Shown here one piece after another: positions 61,011-64,000 of a DNA stretch of 64,000 nt. A program made the position numbers and the translations under genes. Numbering within the stretch: the first letter of the stretch is position 1; every line of letters starts with the position of its first letter. The stretch comes from Hyphomicrobiales bacterium (lineage in GTDB: Bacteria > Pseudomonadota > Alphaproteobacteria > Rhizobiales > Xanthobacteraceae), in assembly GCA_016185205.1 (NCBI GenBank), contig JACPOA010000031.1, positions 186,001 through 250,000 of the forward strand, read 5' to 3'. The notes under the pieces were generated by a model, which saw nothing but the letters and a program-made list of their open reading frames with translations, was not told where the DNA came from and did no database searches.

Positions 61011-63449
61011 TTATGGCGTCACGGGGGCATCGTGTCCGCCACGCCCCGTGGTGCCTTGGCGGGGCGACGCTGGAGCGGCGCGCTCCGGTTCGAATGATGC
61101 CCGATAGCGTTCCTCCGGCACATCCGCATAAAGCGTGCTGCGCTGCCGGGGCACCCTCCCGATCGACCGAATGATGCCCTCCAAAGTCCCCGGAGTCATC
61201 TCCCGACCGTGGGCCGCCCCCGCCGAGCGCGTGATGGTTTCGTCCATCAACGTCCCGCCGAGATCGTTCGCGCCTGAGCGCAGGCAGACCTTCACGCCGT
61301 CTGGACCCATCTTCACCCAGGAGGCTTGAATGTTGTTCACCAGCGGATGCAATGCAAGCCGGGCCACCGTATGCATCAGCACGGCTTCGCGGAACGTCGG
61401 GCCACGGCGGGCACGGCCTTTCAGGTAGATCGGCGCCTCCATGTGAACGAACGGCAGCGGCACGAATTCGGTGAAGCCTCCCGTCTCGGCCTGCAGTGCG
61501 CGCAAGCGGAGCAGATGTCGCGCCCAATGGATATAGCCGTCGACGTGACCGTACATGATGGTCGCAGTTGTCTTGAAACCGGCGCGATGGGCGGCACCCA
61601 CCACTTCGAGCCAGCGCGCAGTATTGATCTTGTCGGGGCACAGCACGGCGCGAACTTCGTCGTCGAGCACTTCGGCGGCGGTGCCCGGCAAGGTGCCGAG
61701 CCCGGCGTCTTTCAGGCGAAGGAAGAACTCCTCGACCGGGACACCGAGCGTGGCCGCGCCCTGATGAACCTCGAGCGGCGAAAACGCGTGAACGTGCATA
61801 CCGGGCACTGCCTCGCGCACGGCGCGGCAGATGTCGAGATAAGTATTGCCGGTGAAGTCCGGATGGATGCCGCCTTGCATGCAGACTTCGGTGGCGCCGC
61901 GCTCCCAGGCTTCTTTCGCCCGGCGCGCGACTTCCTCGAGCGAGAGATTGTAGGGCCGCCCGCGCAGGTTCTCGCTCATCTTACCCTTAGAGAAGGCGCA
62001 GAACTGGCATTTGAATGAGCAGATATTCGTGTAGCTGATGTTGCGGGTCACAACATACGAGACGACATCGCCGCACGCCCGTTGCCGAAGCGCATCCGCG
62101 GAGGCGCAGACCGCGACAAACTCATCGCCGCGCGTCTGGAAAAGGCGAACGATATCGGCTTCCCCCAGCGCGCGCCCGGCCATGGCGCGATCCAGAATAG
62201 GCACAAGATCACTGGAAGCGACCGCGGGACTTTCGATGCGCTGCGCATCCGCCGGAAGCGCCACCGTTGTACCGGGCGACCAGTCGTCGGTCCGAGGCCA
62301 ACCTTCCGCATCGATGCGATGCAGCAGTGCGGTGCGCAGCGTGGGGTCGACCCAGGTTTGGCCGGCGCGCGCATAGGCCGGATAGATCGCCAGCCGTTCG
62401 ATGAGTTGCTTGCCGGCGGCCTTGGTCGCGCGTTCCAGCACCCGCAGGTGCGGCCACGGCGCTTCCGGATTGACGTAATCGGGAGTGACCGGTGAGACAC
62501 CGCCCCAATCATTGATACCCGCTTCGACCAGCCGACCCAGGGGACCGAGACTGAGGTTCGGCGGCGCCTGAATATTCATAGACGGCGGGAAGATCAGGCG
62601 CGCCATCGCGATGGTCCAGAGGTGCTCGTCAAGCTTCGGGGCGGCAACGTCCGCCATGCGCGTGCCCGGCTTCGGACGAAAATTCTGGATGATAATTTCC
62701 TGAATATGCCCATAGGCCTCGTGCAGATCTCGTAGCGCCAGCAAGGCCTCGATACGCTCCCGCCGAGTCTCGCCGATTCCAATAAGGATCCCGGTCGTGA
62801 ACGGCACACGCTGTTCGCCCGCCATACGGATGGTCGCGAGCCGGGCCGACGGCTCCTTATCAGGCGAACCATGATGCGGTTGCCCGCGCTCCGTGAGGCG
62901 GGGCGAGGCGCTCTCCAGCATCGTCCCTTGCGAAATCGAAACCTTTCGCAGGGCGGCCAGATCGGAGTCATCGAGCAGGCCCGGATTGACGTGCGGCAAC
63001 AGCCCGGTCTGTTCGAAGACGAGCTTGGCCATTTCCGCGAGATACGACAGCGTGGTTGCGTGACCGAGGCGGTCGAGCTCGTTGCGTGCGACCTGAAAGC
63101 GAAGCTCCGGCTTGTCGCCGAGCGTAAACAGCACCTCCTTGCAGCCGGCATCGCGGCCGGCACGCGCGATGTCCAGCACCGCCTCGCGCGACAGAAAGGC
63201 CGGTTCGTCGGCGCGCGGCAGATGGGCAAAGGTGCAATAGTGGCAGACGTCCCGGCAAAGCTTGGTCAGCGGGACGAACACCTTGCGAGAATAGGAAACC
63301 AGCGGACCGTGCGCGCGATCGCGCCGCCGCGCCGCCGCGTGCAATAACGGTTCGAGGTCGTGCAGATCGGCGAACAGAAACGCTCCGTCAGGCGGAAGCG
63401 TCCGTTCGTTCGACAAGTCCCTCAGTATTTTGTCGATCTCAGCAGTCAT
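61011..63449 (-). CDS. fbiC: 7,8-didemethyl-8-hydroxy-5-deazariboflavin (Fo) synthase, CofG-CofH fusion
   Basis: An 812-residue enzyme that makes Fo, the deazaflavin chromophore of coenzyme F420, from tyrosine and a ribityl-diaminouracil. It holds two radical-SAM domains: CofG-like with C65-x3-C69-x2-C72 (LCRDVCHYCTF) and CofH-like with C477-x3-C481-x2-C484 (CSFKCQFCAF). The fused form is usual in Actinobacteria and some Proteobacteria. The start at 63449 is 2 bases after the end of cofC. The frame extends upstream but only through cofC. Its presence shows that the organism makes F420. Confidence 0.95.
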   Translation of the reverse strand: MTAEIDKILRDLSNERTLPPDGAFLFADLHDLEPLLHAAARRRDRAHGPLVSYSRKVFVPLTKLCRDVCHYCTFAHLPRADEPAFLSREAVLDIARAGRDAGCKEVLFTLGDKPELRFQVARNELDRLGHATTLSYLAEMAKLVFEQTGLLPHVNPGLLDDSDLAALRKVSISQGTMLESASPRLTERGQPHHGSPDKEPSARLATIRMAGEQRVPFTTGILIGIGETRRERIEALLALRDLHEAYGHIQEIIIQNFRPKPGTRMADVAAPKLDEHLWTIAMARLIFPPSMNIQAPPNLSLGPLGRLVEAGINDWGGVSPVTPDYVNPEAPWPHLRVLERATKAAGKQLIERLAIYPAYARAGQTWVDPTLRTALLHRIDAEGWPRTDDWSPGTTVALPADAQRIESPAVASSDLVPILDRAMAGRALGEADIVRLFQTRGDEFVAVCASADALRQRACGDVVSYVVTRNISYTNICSFKCQFCAFSKGKMSENLRGRPYNLSLEEVARRAKEAWERGATEVCMQGGIHPDFTGNTYLDICRAVREAVPGMHVHAFSPLEVHQGAATLGVPVEEFFLRLKDAGLGTLPGTAAEVLDDEVRAVLCPDKINTARWLEVVGAAHRAGFKTTATIMYGHVDGYIHWARHLLRLRALQAETGGFTEFVPLPFVHMEAPIYLKGRARRGPTFREAVLMHTVARLALHPLVNNIQASWVKMGPDGVKVCLRSGANDLGGTLMDETITRSAGAAHGREMTPGTLEGIIRSIGRVPRQRSTLYADVPEERYRASFEPERAAPASPRQGTTGRGGHDAPVTP

Positions 63450-63451
63450 GG

Positions 63452-64000
63452 TCAGGCCCCTGCGGCCGCGCGGCCGAGCTGTTGCGTGTTGCGATGCGAG
63501 CGTTGCTCGAGCCGTTTCGTAATGTGGATGGCGGACAGAAATGCGTGCGTTCGCGTTTGCGATTTGAGCGACAGGAATGCGCGCAGATTCTCTGGCCGGT
63601 CGATATCGAGTCCAAGCTCCGGTATATCCAGAACATAGGGAGTAATGCCGGCCCGTATTGCCGCGCGCCAATGCTGATCGAAACTGCACGGCCCGAAGGA
63701 CAAAGGAACCGCATCCGCAGGCCGGCACGCCAGCAGATTGGTGCCACCATCCTCGGTCGCCGGAACAACGGCCAGCCTACGTGGTGCGGCGATAGCGGCG
63801 ACGGCTTTGGCGATGCCGTCCAAAGACAGTTGCGGAATATCCGACGGGACGACGATCACGCCGTCGTCGTGGCTTCGGTCGATATGATGAATCGCGAGCC
63901 TGACCGCGGCATTGATGCCATTGTCTGCGGTATCGGACACAACCACGGCACCGCGGCTGCTCGCTAACGCCGCCACGCAGTCGTCCGAGGTCACCACGAT
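63452..64000 (-). CDS. cofC: 2-phospho-L-lactate (or PEP/3PG) guanylyltransferase CofC, N-terminus cut by window edge
   Basis: CofC activates 2-phospholactate, phosphoenolpyruvate or 3-phosphoglycerate with GTP for F420 side-chain synthesis. The visible 182 codons include IVVTSD at the edge, VVPSDIPQLS, EDGGTNLLACRP and SFGPCSFDQHWRAA, all family blocks. The codon ahead of the first GTG (63998-64000) is still in frame and coding-like, so the real start and roughly the first quarter lie beyond position 64000. Coupled to fbiC with a 2-base gap. cofD and cofE are not in the window. Confidence 0.88.
   Translation of the reverse strand: MVVTSDDCVAALASSRGAVVVSDTADNGINAAVRLAIHHIDRSHDDGVIVVPSDIPQLSLDGIAKAVAAIAAPRRLAVVPATEDGGTNLLACRPADAVPLSFGPCSFDQHWRAAIRAGITPYVLDIPELGLDIDRPENLRAFLSLKSQTRTHAFLSAIHITKRLEQRSHRNTQQLGRAAAGA

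Noticed and set aside
1-64000. CRISPR arrays, insertion sequences, prophage
   Set aside because: No regularly spaced direct repeats, no transposase or integrase, and no phage structural genes were seen on either strand.

Overview
The window is a GC-rich stretch of an alphaproteobacterial chromosome. It is probably from the Rhizobiales (Hyphomicrobiales), near the Bradyrhizobiaceae/Xanthobacteraceae. Gene content supports this: an ActS/ActR (RegB/RegA) redox pair, GlnD, MmcB, intracellular PHB depolymerase, a FixK/FNR-like box, and short palindromic dispersed repeats of the type common in Bradyrhizobium relatives. Assignments rest on protein motifs read by eye; no database search was possible.

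Left part (1 to about 34.8 kb), mostly core genome. It holds the 3' end of an indolepyruvate oxidoreductase-type gene, a ThDP enzyme followed by an ACMSD-like amidohydrolase, an FkbM methyltransferase, mutS, a SnoaL/FAD monooxygenase fusion, two tandem paralogous membrane proteins, a zinc alcohol dehydrogenase and glnD. Two small divergent genes and a 66-bp hairpin follow. Next comes a copper/silver efflux operon (unknown exported protein, FixH-like protein, CusB, CusA) with a FixK/FNR-like box and a -10-like hexamer in front. Then come PBP1A, a Bcr/CflA exporter, a YgjP-type metallopeptidase, phaZ, an ABC-2 exporter, actS-actR, mmcB-mtnA, a VWA protein that seems to have lost part of its domain, an alpha/beta hydrolase and HU.

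Right part (about 34.8 kb to the end) starts at a tRNA-Arg(CCG) gene and has visibly more A/T at third codon positions. It looks like a catabolic accessory region. It carries a three-gene molybdenum hydroxylase whose Fe-S subunit is fused to a CoxG domain, a 4,5-dihydroxyphthalate-decarboxylase-like protein, an SsuABC/TauABC-type transporter enclosing an acetamidase/formamidase, gcvTHP behind a tandem glycine riboswitch, an FbiB-C-terminal-like nitroreductase and a LivKHMGF transporter. It ends with a five-gene operon (fold-type-II PLP enzyme, CoA-transferase A and B, LLM oxidoreductase, L-serine dehydratase) and coenzyme F420 genes (fbiC and a cofC cut by the right edge).

The most notable observation is a 25-bp partly palindromic motif found in three intergenic regions: before the molybdenum hydroxylase operon, on the upstream side of the liv operon, and before the PLP/CoA-transferase operon. 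A half-copy lies at the start of the second transporter. I infer that one regulator controls uptake, hydroxylation and CoA-dependent breakdown of an unidentified, probably nitrogen-containing organic substrate, possibly with F420 as a cofactor.
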